Below, in pieces: positions 16,046-24,657 of a stretch of DNA of 64,000 bases. A model generated the notes under the pieces. That model worked only from the letters and a program-made list of their open reading frames with translations, was not told where the DNA came from and did no database searches. Each line of letters opens with the position of its first letter. Position 1 is the stretch's first letter. The stretch is taken from positions 124,001 through 188,000 of the forward strand of contig JAIEPG010000003.1 in NCBI GenBank assembly GCA_019749895.1, in the 5' to 3' direction. Made by a program: the position numbers and the translations under genes. Origin of the DNA: Candidatus Babeliales bacterium. GTDB taxonomy: Bacteria > Babelota > Babeliae > Babelales > RVW-14.

Positions 16046-18850
16046 TTAGTTAATAAGGCCGTATGCAAGTGCTTTTCCGTAAGATTCTACATTTGCGCTT
16101 TGTAAGAGCTCTTTAATCTGGTCTAAAGTTGTTAATGTTTGTACACTGCGGTCATCCATAAATCCGTAAAACTTAAAGTCGTTTGGCCTGGTGGTAATCA
16201 GTTCAGCAGGACTTTCTTTGTGTACCGTTATAAAACTTAGTGCGTTATTGTCTGGGTTTGCAAAGTTTTGTTCCAACATTTTCTTAGAAGCAAGTTCACC
16301 AGCAAGAGCCGTTGAGGCTTGGCACAACTCGTCAATAATTACTAGTGCATGCTTATTTTGTGCTTTCAAGGTTGCCGCTTGGGTAATAATGTCTTTGAGC
16401 TTGTCCAAGTGTGACGTGAAGCCTGAAAGCCCTCGCGCTGGATTGTCTTTGGATACAATGCTCACCAAAAGTTTTGATGGTGGCATGATAGTAAAGTTTT
16501 GTGCAGGTGCTATACCAAAGCACAATGAAAGGATTGTTGCGTTGGCAATAGCGCGCAATAACGTTGATTTACCTTTGGCGTTGGCGCCGTAAATAAGTGC
16601 CGTTTTTTGATGATTAGGTCCACCAAGTTCAAGATATTCGTATGGCGAAATGTCTTGTTTTTCCATTCTGTTGAGCAGGTATGGGTACCATAAGTTATTG
16701 GCACGAAGGTGGCCACGAGCCGTTCCAAGAGATGGTGCAGGATCATAGACAGTTGGACCTGTTGATGGGCATATAAAGCTTGTAAAACAAAAGCAATGTT
16801 GTTGGTCTGCTTCATGTTTTTTATACAATTCAGCCAAGCCAACCCACATATCAAGTTCGCCAACAGCTTCAAGCAGGTGCGAGAACGAATCTTTATGTTC
16901 AGTCATAACCTTGTAGTTGGCAGCATCGGCAACGCCAACGGTGCGGCCTTTAATAATGCGCCATGGGTTGTAGCGGCGTGGGCTGTACCACGAAGGTGTT
17001 GCAAGTGGTTCAATAGCACCGCTAATATCTGCTGTATTGAGTGTTTGTAGCAATGTCTTCAGATCGCGTGGTGTTGTTGGTGTAACAATTGATCGTTGGG
17101 CATCAAGGTGCCTGAGACATGTTAGGTTATTGCGCAACACGTCGTTTTGTTCAAGAACTGTTTTAAGCGCTTTAGTTTTTTGTACAAAGAAAGCTAATTT
17201 CTTGTTTAAGTCATAAGCTTTTTCAACCATATCAACTTGTGAAACAAGGCCTTCTTGGAGTGGATCTGTTAGGTACATTTTCCCAAAAATGGTGGTTCTG
17301 ACTAGGCTGTAGAGTCCACTTGCCAAGTTGTTGAGTACTTCTGAACTTGCCCAGGCAATGGCAATAGGCGCAGAAGAAAGAAAGCTGCCAATCATGGCGG
17401 TCCAGCTTGTAGGGAGCATTAAGCTTTCTAGAGCTACAGAACCAAATAAATCTGGCGCAATTGGTGCAAAGTAACCCAAGAATAGTACGAAAGCAATAAC
17501 TTTTAATGCATTGTCCCAGCGAGGATTAACGAGGCTACAAACTTCTTCAGCAACTTCAGGTCTGTATGAAACAATGATACTATTTTCATTGTCTGCATCA
17601 GGTTTGCTAAACAAACGTTCGTTGTTGGCAAATGCGCTTAATGCTTTTTGTGCAATGGTTTTTGATGCAAAGGTTATTTTTTTTGAAACACCAAGTACTG
17701 AATCTGTTGTAACATTTGTTGGACGAATGTTGCCATGGCTTCTAAACCATACATTTAATTCTCTTTCCAAGTAAGCGTGTCCTTTTACCGTGGTTAAAAG
17801 TGCGTGAATAATTAATGGTATTGTTGAAACGGTAATGCCACCAAAATAAGGAACAAGGTGTTCGCTTACTAATTCAGGAATTTTTGCCAGGGTTTCTAGG
17901 CCATTTTGTGCAAATGACCAGACGGTATCAACTCCTGAGGTTACAAACCCCACTTGTATTCTTGCTAGCAATACGCCAAAAATGCCAAGTGTCCATGGCT
18001 GTTTATCAGCATTATCTAGCGATGTTTTAAGTCCTGGTATTTTTTTTAATACATTAACTGTTGAACTTAACGAATGAGAACCACTAATAAAAGGGCCACT
18101 TGAAAGCAAATGGCTGGTAAGAGCTCCATTCCAAAATGATAAAATATCAAGTTCAATCTTTTTTACTTCATCAAGGTAGGTAACAATGCGTTTGCGCAAT
18201 GCATCGTTTCCAACTAATTCTCTTAAAACAGCTTGGCGTCTTCTCAGTTCTGTATCGTTATCAGTTGGTTGGCCAAGTGTCTTTGCCAGCTTAAACTCTC
18301 CCAAGCTTAGGCGGGTGTGCTTGTTTAAAATAGTAAGAAGGCTCTTTTGTCCGTTTTTTGAAATGATTTCTAATTCTTCGCTGTAGGCATTAAAGTCAAA
18401 TAAGGGAGAGGGTGTTTCGCGATTACTTTGCTCATTGCGCGCAAAGAGTGTGTAAACTTGCTCGCTAACACTGAGTTTGTTTTCCATTTGTTTTTGGCAG
18501 ATGACGTATTTTTTTAGTGTTTCATCAATAAATGCTATTTTTTCTTCATTGGTTGTTTTCTTTGCTAACTCGATTGCCAATTTTGGATGGATTTTACTTA
18601 GTTTGGTTGTGGCGCTCAGAGGATTAGTATTTGCTTGCAGAGCAGTTTTTATTTCTGCGAGTGTTGTGATAATTTTTACGCAGAGTTTCTTTCGTGAAGA
18701 CAATACCTTATTTACCGCTTCGCCCATAATGTATGAAGCTGTTTGGCTGGGATCAAAGCTTTGCGCAGCAGCATGAGTTTGCATTGGCTGTGCAAGTAGG
18801 CCCAATGCCAATAGCGTTGATAAAAAGAATTTTTTATTAAAAATAACCAT
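16046..18850 (-). CDS. Membrane-associated MutS-family ATPase with signal peptide
   Basis: 934 residues. Residues 1-28 form a signal peptide (ending THA). The MutS core begins near 181: LSLGEFKLAKTLGQP...ELRRRQAVLRELVGNDALRKRI matches the MutS lever/clamp entry. Hydrophobic segments around 285-300, 335-352 and 447-505 suggest membrane insertion. The ATPase domain is C-terminal: Walker A GANAKGKST (755-763), a region like the MutS signature (GLSGFTSHLDKLKDII), Walker B ALVIIDE (835-841) and FITVHK. The mismatch-reading domain I is missing. Known relatives with membrane helices occur among MutS-like proteins of unclear role. ATP hydrolysis outside the cytosol would be odd, so the protein may be membrane-anchored with an inside ATPase, or delivered into a host. 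It heads a three-gene operon. Confidence 0.72.
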   Translation of the reverse strand: MVIFNKKFFLSTLLALGLLAQPMQTHAAAQSFDPSQTASYIMGEAVNKVLSSRKKLCVKIITTLAEIKTALQANTNPLSATTKLSKIHPKLAIELAKKTTNEEKIAFIDETLKKYVICQKQMENKLSVSEQVYTLFARNEQSNRETPSPLFDFNAYSEELEIISKNGQKSLLTILNKHTRLSLGEFKLAKTLGQPTDNDTELRRRQAVLRELVGNDALRKRIVTYLDEVKKIELDILSFWNGALTSHLLSSGPFISGSHSLSSTVNVLKKIPGLKTSLDNADKQPWTLGIFGVLLARIQVGFVTSGVDTVWSFAQNGLETLAKIPELVSEHLVPYFGGITVSTIPLIIHALLTTVKGHAYLERELNVWFRSHGNIRPTNVTTDSVLGVSKKITFASKTIAQKALSAFANNERLFSKPDADNENSIIVSYRPEVAEEVCSLVNPRWDNALKVIAFVLFLGYFAPIAPDLFGSVALESLMLPTSWTAMIGSFLSSAPIAIAWASSEVLNNLASGLYSLVRTTIFGKMYLTDPLQEGLVSQVDMVEKAYDLNKKLAFFVQKTKALKTVLEQNDVLRNNLTCLRHLDAQRSIVTPTTPRDLKTLLQTLNTADISGAIEPLATPSWYSPRRYNPWRIIKGRTVGVADAANYKVMTEHKDSFSHLLEAVGELDMWVGLAELYKKHEADQQHCFCFTSFICPSTGPTVYDPAPSLGTARGHLRANNLWYPYLLNRMEKQDISPYEYLELGGPNHQKTALIYGANAKGKSTLLRAIANATILSLCFGIAPAQNFTIMPPSKLLVSIVSKDNPARGLSGFTSHLDKLKDIITQAATLKAQNKHALVIIDELCQASTALAGELASKKMLEQNFANPDNNALSFITVHKESPAELITTRPNDFKFYGFMDDRSVQTLTTLDQIKELLQSANVESYGKALAYGLIN

Positions 18851-19163
18851 TGTGTTGCCCCCCGGCTAACGGTATAACCTCAAAAAATAACCTCCATCTC
18901 CCCCTTAGGAAAAATGGTATAACCTCCAAGTCCCCATTGAAATGTGTGCTTACTTAATTAAGTAATAAAAATACTTAATTATTGATGATAGGGTTTATAG
19001 CCTTTTCAGCACTATAAAACCAGCTTACGAAGTTATGATTTATTCGTCAAATGGGTAGGGGTCTAAAAGGCCAAAAAAGCCTATAAAATGGGTTTTTTTG
19101 AAGATTTTACTTAAAAAAAGCAGGATTATTTTTTTATTATAATTTCAGTTAGAAATGGAAGTT
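18851..19163. other. 313-bp leader region of the MutS-type operon
   Basis: No gene seen. On the minus strand it holds a promoter at 19050-19022 and then a roughly 165-base leader. The leader contains an AT-rich palindrome ACTTAATTAAGT (18952-18963) with a half copy ACTTAATTA (18972-18980), and three copies of (G)GAGGTTAT at 18927-18916, 18895-18887 and 18881-18871, two of them extended to GAGGTTATACC. The last G-run before the start codon is GGGGGG. Confidence 0.5.
19022..19050 (-). promoter_or_regulatory. Promoter of the MutS-type operon
   Basis: TTGACG (19050-19045), a 17-base spacer and TAAGCT (19027-19022) on the minus strand. Spacing is ideal and both boxes are close to consensus. The leader before the first gene would be about 165 bases long. 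Confidence 0.6.
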
Positions 19164-19640
19164 TTAGTATCTTTTGGTGAGTTTTTTAAATTTGGTTATC
19201 GATTTATCAAGAAACACGTGGCTGAGCGCGCCGGCAACAAAAAAGAGATAATATGAGATAATATGATTAAAAGATGCTTGGTTAAAGTACCCCAGGTATA
19301 AAACAAAAAAACCGGGCATAAGGACCAAAAACCAGGATTGATGGGTAATGGTTCGGTGCCGAACAATAGCAACCAAAAAAGCAGCGGCTGCAAAACAAAA
19401 AAAGAACTGCCAAGCATGGTACCAAAGCGCTACCGGCACTATAACTATTGCCGAGAGATAAAAAAGTCGCTGCATCTTGCTGCGAACATCGATATCAGGG
19501 AAAATGGAACCAACAAGACCCAAACCTAGCCCAAACAAGAGGTCGGCTGTTGTTGGTGGGTATAAAAAGTGTGCGGTTGCCTGCCATACCACAATCCAGG
19601 TTACCAGGCCTGCCGACAAATGAACTCTATAACCAGGCAT
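19164..19640 (-). CDS. YdjM/DUF457-type membrane-bound metal-dependent hydrolase
   Basis: 158 residues, SD GGAG six bases before ATG. Four to five membrane helices. The family's conserved polar motifs are present: H7 in the first helix (YRVHLSAG), GSIFPDIDVRSK, RHRTITHQ and GALSHVFLD, i.e. the His/Asp set shared with YdjM and YfhO-like phospholipase C-related membrane hydrolases. The exact substrate is unknown for the family; E. coli YdjM is LexA-regulated. Last gene of the zinc-ribbon/RNase H/SpoIID operon, 23 bases after the SpoIID-like gene. Confidence 0.78.
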   Translation of the reverse strand: MPGYRVHLSAGLVTWIVVWQATAHFLYPPTTADLLFGLGLGLVGSIFPDIDVRSKMQRLFYLSAIVIVPVALWYHAWQFFFCFAAAAFLVAIVRHRTITHQSWFLVLMPGFFVLYLGYFNQASFNHIISYYLFFVAGALSHVFLDKSITKFKKLTKRY

Positions 19641-19663
19641 GCGCTTCTCCTTTTTTTGCGTGC

Positions 19664-20992
19664 CTACGTATTAATTTTAATTTCGTGCTGTGTTGCTTTG
19701 GTTGTTGGCCGCAAGCGGGCCAGATTGGTGGAGGGGTAGTAAAAAGCGAGAATGTCTTTAAAATTCCATCCCTGAGCTACCAGTTCGCGGGCACCCAGTT
19801 GGCATAGTCCCAAATTGTGGCCAAAACCTCGGCCGGTAAGCATTACCTTTTCGTTGCGCAGTTTAACGTCTAATGCCAGGCTTTTGAGCTTTGTCTCCAG
19901 GCTGGCCTTAACATCAGCCGCTGGTACAATAACGCTTTTTTCATTATTGGCAATTCTAATTTTGTGAGCAATGCCTGCCTTATCGCGTTCGTGAACAACC
20001 ATGTGGGTTATTTCTTTAATGGGCCTCAGGTGGTGGGCTACCTTTTTGTTTGCTTTCAGTTGTTTAAGCATTTCAATCGGGCACAAGTGCTCTTGCCATT
20101 TAAATAGTGACTTTTTTTCACAGAAGGTGCATTGATTGGTGCGGTACAGATACGGTTTTTTTGGATCGGCTTTTTTCATATCGCTGGGCACCACACCGCC
20201 ACAACAGATATCAAACATGGTCAGCGCAACCCCTTTGTTGTGCGTGAGTATCAGATTATGGGTTTCTTCAACCGCCTTGCGCAAATGTGTGCAGTCGTGA
20301 GCACCACGGTAAACTTGATGGAAATTAGTGTTTTTTATATCGTACCCCACATTTTTGCCGCGCTTGGTGCGTGCTTCCAGCATTTGGTACACGGCGTAGG
20401 TGCGTGAGGCAACGGCCTGCACCTTTTGCATTTCTAGTGGCCAGTACGAAAGGCTTTCAAACCGTAGAACTGAATAGATATAATCGTCCAAAGAAATTTT
20501 GTTGATGAGTAGAAGGGCTTTTTTTTCTTTGTCTATGCGGATATTGAGTGTGCCTTGGTATGATCGGTTGTCAAAGTGTAAAATGCCGTCTATTGGTGTT
20601 ACCGCCAGGTTGTTGTTAATAACATTGCGGTATTTACCATCTTTGCATTGTAAGTAGAGCGTATTCTCTTTTACAATAATAGTAATCTTGGTATTTTTTT
20701 TCCAGAGTGCTTTTTTAAGACCAATGGGGCTTTCTAGTACAAAGCCGTTGCTTGAACTAATAGTGTGTGAACTGCGTGTTTGTGCATCTAGCTCGTTGAG
20801 CAAAACATGAATAAAAATAGGTTTGCTAGGCAGTTCGGTAAGGTCAGGAGTTGGCGTTGCTTCAATATTTTCCTGTTCTGGATCGCTTGTTTGGCTTTCA
20901 TTGGTGGGGTTTGCATAGATTGTTTGTACGAACATGTCGCCAAAAATAATCGTGCTGCAAAAAATAATAACGAGAGTACTATTTTTTTTCAT
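19664..20992 (-). CDS. SpoIID/LytB-domain cell-wall protein
   Basis: 442 residues: an N-terminal signal segment (1-27), an acidic linker, then the SpoIID domain from about residue 150. ISLDDYIYSVLRFESLSYWPLEMQKVQAVASRTYA matches the family block that holds the catalytic Glu of SpoIID (here in RFES). A cysteine-rich insert (ICCGG, NQCTFCEKK) follows, and the terminal GRGFGHNLGLCQLGARELV...DILAFYYP block is the second hallmark. SpoIID is a lytic transglycosylase cutting denuded glycan; SpoIID-like proteins also occur in non-sporulating bacteria, including plastid and chlamydial division systems. With RodA it points to a remodelled peptidoglycan. Third in its operon, 18 bases after RNase H. Confidence 0.85.
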   Translation of the reverse strand: MKKNSTLVIIFCSTIIFGDMFVQTIYANPTNESQTSDPEQENIEATPTPDLTELPSKPIFIHVLLNELDAQTRSSHTISSSNGFVLESPIGLKKALWKKNTKITIIVKENTLYLQCKDGKYRNVINNNLAVTPIDGILHFDNRSYQGTLNIRIDKEKKALLLINKISLDDYIYSVLRFESLSYWPLEMQKVQAVASRTYAVYQMLEARTKRGKNVGYDIKNTNFHQVYRGAHDCTHLRKAVEETHNLILTHNKGVALTMFDICCGGVVPSDMKKADPKKPYLYRTNQCTFCEKKSLFKWQEHLCPIEMLKQLKANKKVAHHLRPIKEITHMVVHERDKAGIAHKIRIANNEKSVIVPAADVKASLETKLKSLALDVKLRNEKVMLTGRGFGHNLGLCQLGARELVAQGWNFKDILAFYYPSTNLARLRPTTKATQHEIKINT

Positions 20993-21010
20993 GAAGTTTT
21001 TTTACACCAT

Positions 21011-21532
21011 TTAAAGCGGCAGTTGATGAGTTTTTGCCAAAGCAGCTAAAGCAGCAGGGAGCTTTTTTTTGTGATCAACGCCCAGGTTGGCAAGTTCGTC
21101 TGCCACGGTGTTGTATTCGCGCAAAACGTGTTTAAAGTGGCAGGTTAAATCTTGCAAGAGTATTTCAATAACCATTTTGATTTGCAATAAAATGGGATTT
21201 TTCATTTTATAAGCGCCACGCATTTGCTTAACTAACAGTTCTGAGTCTGAAATTACCAGAACAGAAAGATCGTTTACTTCTTGTTTTTCTGCTTCTTTTT
21301 TAATTAAAAAAAGTGCGAAGACGAGGGCCAAATATTCTGCCTGATTGTTTGTCTTCAGGCCGATATAAAAGCCCTGTTTAATAATTGCTTTGCCATTATG
21401 ATCAACCGCGTAAATGCCGGTTCCTGCTGGTCCTGGATTGCCGCGAGCAGCACCGTCAATGTAAACGGTCCAGGTAAGGCTTTGCGGCTGGGTAGCTTGT
21501 GATGATAAAAATGAGTTTTGTTGTTCTTTCAT
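21011..21532 (-). CDS. RNase H type I family protein
   Basis: 173 residues, AAGG five bases before ATG. The RNase H fold acidic residues are all present: Asp in YIDGAARGNPGPAG, Glu in TNNQAEYLAL, Asp in VISDSELLVKQM and Asp in YNTVADELAN. The NPGPAG and NNQAEY wording fits the RnhA-like group used for RNA-DNA hybrid removal. About 25 extra residues at each end, Gln/Ala-rich, lie outside the core. Pairing with the zinc-ribbon gene 18 bases upstream is common in bacteria and suggests a shared nucleic-acid role. Confidence 0.88.
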   Translation of the reverse strand: MKEQQNSFLSSQATQPQSLTWTVYIDGAARGNPGPAGTGIYAVDHNGKAIIKQGFYIGLKTNNQAEYLALVFALFLIKKEAEKQEVNDLSVLVISDSELLVKQMRGAYKMKNPILLQIKMVIEILLQDLTCHFKHVLREYNTVADELANLGVDHKKKLPAALAALAKTHQLPL

Positions 21533-21550
21533 AATGGCCTTAACGGTAGT

Positions 21551-22288
21551 TTAATAAGCAGCTTTTGCTACATCCTTTTCTTCTTCTTGATCGTAGTACA
21601 AAAAGCGGTAGCAGCTGCGGCATGGCAATATGTCTGATTTTTTTAATTTATAAAGATCTTGATGTAGCACGGCGTAAAAACACGAGCTGCAACTTGAACG
21701 TATCACCGGTACAATTGGGTCGGGAACATTATGTTTCATACGATCATAACGCACCAGCCATTCTGGCGGAATAGTTTGCACCAGCGTTTCTCTTTTTGCA
21801 TGCAATTCAACAAGTTGTTGCTCAAGTGTCTGCACAGCTGCTGCTTTTGCTTGTATGTCTTCAGTAAGATCTGCTGTGCGACCAACACTGTTTTTTTCTT
21901 CAAGCTCATAGCTTTTTTGTGCTGTTTCTAGCTGATGCCATGCTTTTAAGAGAGCATCTTCTTGCTCATCGCGATCTCTGCTCACGCGGTCAAGTTCTTT
22001 GCGCACTGCCTGATATTCTTTTTGGCTACCAACATTTGCCAGCTGTGTTCTTTTTGCTTCTTCTTTTATTTTAAGGTCGTGTGCTTGAAGTTCTTGAAGA
22101 TCTACATTTTTTTGTTCTTGGCGAAAACGATTCTTTTTTTCTTCAATACTGATGGCAAGCTTTTGAATAAGCTCTTGATCGGTAGTAAAAATTTTTTGAG
22201 CTTCTCGCTTCTGCTTTTCCAGGCTAAGGATGTTGTGGTCACATTCAGCAAGAATTTTTAAATTTTGCCAAAGAGCTTTTCCCGTCAT
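21551..22288 (-). CDS. C4-type zinc-ribbon coiled-coil protein (DUF164 / CT398 type)
   Basis: 245 residues. A long antiparallel coiled coil (residues 10-180, Glu/Lys/Gln-rich, with the conserved turn LANVGSQKEYQAVRKELD) is followed by a C-terminal zinc ribbon of two knuckles, SSCSSCFYAV and LPCRSCYRFLYY. This is the layout of the chlamydial CT398 and Helicobacter HP0958 family, which bind flagellar, sigma-54 or secretion components; the role in general bacteria is unsettled. First gene of a four-gene operon with RNase H, SpoIID-like and YdjM-like genes. A tRNA gene lies 38 bases upstream on the same strand. Confidence 0.85.
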   Translation of the reverse strand: MTGKALWQNLKILAECDHNILSLEKQKREAQKIFTTDQELIQKLAISIEEKKNRFRQEQKNVDLQELQAHDLKIKEEAKRTQLANVGSQKEYQAVRKELDRVSRDRDEQEDALLKAWHQLETAQKSYELEEKNSVGRTADLTEDIQAKAAAVQTLEQQLVELHAKRETLVQTIPPEWLVRYDRMKHNVPDPIVPVIRSSCSSCFYAVLHQDLYKLKKSDILPCRSCYRFLYYDQEEEKDVAKAAY

Positions 22289-22326
22289 ACTGCCCTCTCT
22301 TTTGGTGGAAGATGTGATGAAGAAGG

Positions 22327-22403
22327 TGGTGGGCCCACCAGGACTTGAACCTGGGACCTTTCGGTTATGAGCCGATTGCTCTAACCAACTGAGCTATGGG
22401 CCC
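22327..22403 (-). tRNA. tRNA with CAU anticodon (Met or Ile2)
   Basis: 77 bases including an encoded CCA. The acceptor stem GGGCCCA pairs with TGGGCCC. The D-arm GCTCAGTTGGTTAGAGC, anticodon loop CTCATAA, a variable loop and the T-arm CCAGG-TTCAAGT-CCTGG are all well formed. The anticodon CAU could be elongator Met or, with lysidine at the first position, Ile2. The loop and D-arm resemble both classes, so the identity is left open. A weak A-A pair closes the top of the anticodon stem. Confidence 0.93.
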
Positions 22404-22447
22404 CCACATGCATATGATTTATAATTGAGGTCAGTGTAAATCAACTT

Positions 22448-23455
22448 TTATGAGTTGTGAAGTAAAAACTCTTTCAATCGTGATGAGTAACCAAATTCAT
22501 TGTCGTACCATGCAAAGATTTTGTGCATGCTGCCGGTACTGTTTGTTAAAAGACTATCAAAGATTGCTGAGTGTGGGTTGCCAATAAAATCTGATGAAAC
22601 CAGTGGTTTATTGCAGTATTCAACAATATTTTTGAGTGAGCCTGCGCTTGCTGTTTTGAATGCTTCGTTAATCTTTTCAGCTGTTAGGGTTTCTTGTGTA
22701 ACAAATGTAAAATCGACTAGTGACATGATAGGCAGTGGTACGCGCAGAGATGTTGCCGAAATTTTTCCTTCCAGTTCCGGGAAAATCTGGGTAATAACTT
22801 TGCTTGCACCCGTTGCTGCTGGGACCATATTAGTAGCAGCAGCGCGTGCGCGCCGTGCATCTTTGTGTTGGTTGTCCAAGAGATTTTGGCTCGCGGTGTA
22901 GGCATGCGTGGTAGTCATCATGCCCTGCACAAGTGTAAAGTTGTCATTAATAACCTTGATCAAGGGTGCAAAACAGTTGGTGGTGCAGCTGCCCAGCGAA
23001 ATCAGGCGATGCTTGCTAGCATTGTATGCTTGGCTGTTCACACCAGGAATGATAGAGATATCAATATCTTTTGATGGTGCGGTAATTAAGATTTTGCCGT
23101 TTTCTGAGAGTGGGTGGCGCTGTGCTTGCTCGCGCGTGGTAAAGTGGCCTGAAGCTTCTACAACCCAGTTAACATTAAGCCGTTGCCACGGCAACGCTTC
23201 TGGTTCATTTTCGCTGACGACGGTGATTTCGTGACCATCAATAACAAGTTTATTATCTGCATACGATACTTGGCCTTGGTAGGTGCCCATGACCGAGTCG
23301 TATTTAAAGAGCAGATCAAGATTGAGAGGCGGGGTAGGGCCAACGTTAATGCCGACTACGTTGAGCGTTGAGCGTGCTTTTGCGTCGCACATGATAGTAC
23401 GCAAAAAGGTTCGGCCAATGCGGCCGAACCCGTTAATTGCTAAGTTAATTGACAT
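22448..23455 (-). CDS. gap: Glyceraldehyde-3-phosphate dehydrogenase
   Basis: 335 residues, AAGGAG six bases before ATG. The Rossmann start INGFGRIGRTFLR, the catalytic block SLGSCTTNCFAPLIKVI with the active-site Cys, THAYTASQNLLD, RRARAAATNMVPAATGA, RVPLPIMSLVDFTF and the C-terminal WYDNEFGYSSRL are all classic. It converts glyceraldehyde-3-phosphate, phosphate and NAD to 1,3-bisphosphoglycerate. Full family length. It is the only glycolytic gene in the window, sits between hflX and the tRNA, and is preceded by only 52 bases. Confidence 0.96.
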   Translation of the reverse strand: MSINLAINGFGRIGRTFLRTIMCDAKARSTLNVVGINVGPTPPLNLDLLFKYDSVMGTYQGQVSYADNKLVIDGHEITVVSENEPEALPWQRLNVNWVVEASGHFTTREQAQRHPLSENGKILITAPSKDIDISIIPGVNSQAYNASKHRLISLGSCTTNCFAPLIKVINDNFTLVQGMMTTTHAYTASQNLLDNQHKDARRARAAATNMVPAATGASKVITQIFPELEGKISATSLRVPLPIMSLVDFTFVTQETLTAEKINEAFKTASAGSLKNIVEYCNKPLVSSDFIGNPHSAIFDSLLTNSTGSMHKIFAWYDNEFGYSSRLKEFLLHNS

Positions 23456-23507
23456 CGAATTCTCCTTTTTTCTGATGTATCAAATAACGTACAAAAAATA
23501 AAATATA

Positions 23508-24626
23508 TTATGCTTTAAAATTGTGAGCTGCCATGAAAGTAACAAGATCAGCTACGCCTTCTTTTGAGCGTGTGTTAATCAGAACGTGTGGATTTATTTC
23601 CTGAACGTCGTGCTTAAGCTTTTCTAGTTCTTCATCAGAAAGTTTATCAACTTTATTAAATGCATAAACCATTGATTTATCTTGAACGCCAAGATCTTCA
23701 AGAATCTGATGAACAACTTTTAGGTGGTCTGGCCATGCTGGATTGCTTGCGTCAACAACGTGTACCAGCAATGAAGCAAATCTGAGTTCATCAAGAGTAG
23801 ACTTAAATGCTTCAATTAATTTTGGTGGCAATTCGCTAATAAAACCAACGGTATCTGAAACAAGAATGTTTTTGTCTTTGCCTAAATACAGTTCGCGTGT
23901 GGTGGTGTCGAGCGTTGCAAAAAGCTTATCTTCTGCCAAAACATCACTTTTGGTCAAGCGGTTAATTAAACTTGATTTACCGGCGTTGGTATAACCAATT
24001 AAACATACGAGAGGAATTTTGCTTTCCAAGCGCTGTTTGCGTTGTGTATCGCGTGCGCGTTGTAAGGTGTCGAGCTTCTTTTTTGCTTGACGCAGTTTTT
24101 CGCCAAATTCTTGTTTTGCAACTTCGGCCAACGTTTCTCCTGGTCCCTTGCCGCCAATATAGCCAGCTTGCTGTGCCAAATGAACGCCTTTACCAAAAAC
24201 GCGTGTTTTTAAAAATTCAATTTCCGCCATTTCAATTTGCACTTTGCTTTCTGAACTTATGGCTGCATTTCTGAAAATTTCTAGAATCAGTTTGGTGCGG
24301 TCGTACACAACGCAGTTGAAAAAGTCTTCAAGGTTGCGTTCTTGCAATGGTGTTAAAACTTCTGAAATAATAACTTCATCTATTCTGTGTTCGTTACAAA
24401 AGTCAGCGACTTCTTGTAATTTTCCCTTGGTAAAGAAGGTATTTTTGTCAGTGTTTCTGAGCTTTAAAAATATACTTTCATCATACGTTATGCCGACTGT
24501 GTGGATGAGGCTTAAAAATTCATCGTAATAATGTTCTGCGCTTTTAAGGTGATTGTAAGGAGCGTAAATGCCAACGATAAGAATGCGCGGACGCATGCTA
24601 TCGGTTGGTGTTGCTGGGCGGGCCAT
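23508..24626 (-). CDS. hflX: HflX-family ribosome-associated GTPase
   Basis: About 372 residues with the ATG at 24626. The frame also allows GTG at 24665, which would overlap the DJ-1 gene and has its SD too close, or ATG at 24596, where the conserved RPRILIVGIY begins; the true start is unresolved. HflX N-terminal domain: EFLSLIHTVG, KLQEVADFC, YDRTKLILEIF, then a coiled-coil hairpin. G domain: G1 GYTNAGKSSL, G2 TLDTTTRELYL, G3 DTVGFISELP and G4 NKVD. HflX splits stalled or heat-damaged 70S ribosomes. The DJ-1-like gene directly precedes it on the same strand. Confidence 0.9.
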   Translation of the reverse strand: MARPATPTDSMRPRILIVGIYAPYNHLKSAEHYYDEFLSLIHTVGITYDESIFLKLRNTDKNTFFTKGKLQEVADFCNEHRIDEVIISEVLTPLQERNLEDFFNCVVYDRTKLILEIFRNAAISSESKVQIEMAEIEFLKTRVFGKGVHLAQQAGYIGGKGPGETLAEVAKQEFGEKLRQAKKKLDTLQRARDTQRKQRLESKIPLVCLIGYTNAGKSSLINRLTKSDVLAEDKLFATLDTTTRELYLGKDKNILVSDTVGFISELPPKLIEAFKSTLDELRFASLLVHVVDASNPAWPDHLKVVHQILEDLGVQDKSMVYAFNKVDKLSDEELEKLKHDVQEINPHVLINTRSKEGVADLVTFMAAHNFKA

Positions 24627-24657
24627 GGGAGGAATCTTTCTTATATAAAGCTTCCTG

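Noticed and set aside
22327-22403. tRNA as an attachment site of an integrated element
   Set aside because: No integrase and no repeated tRNA 3' end were found on either side.
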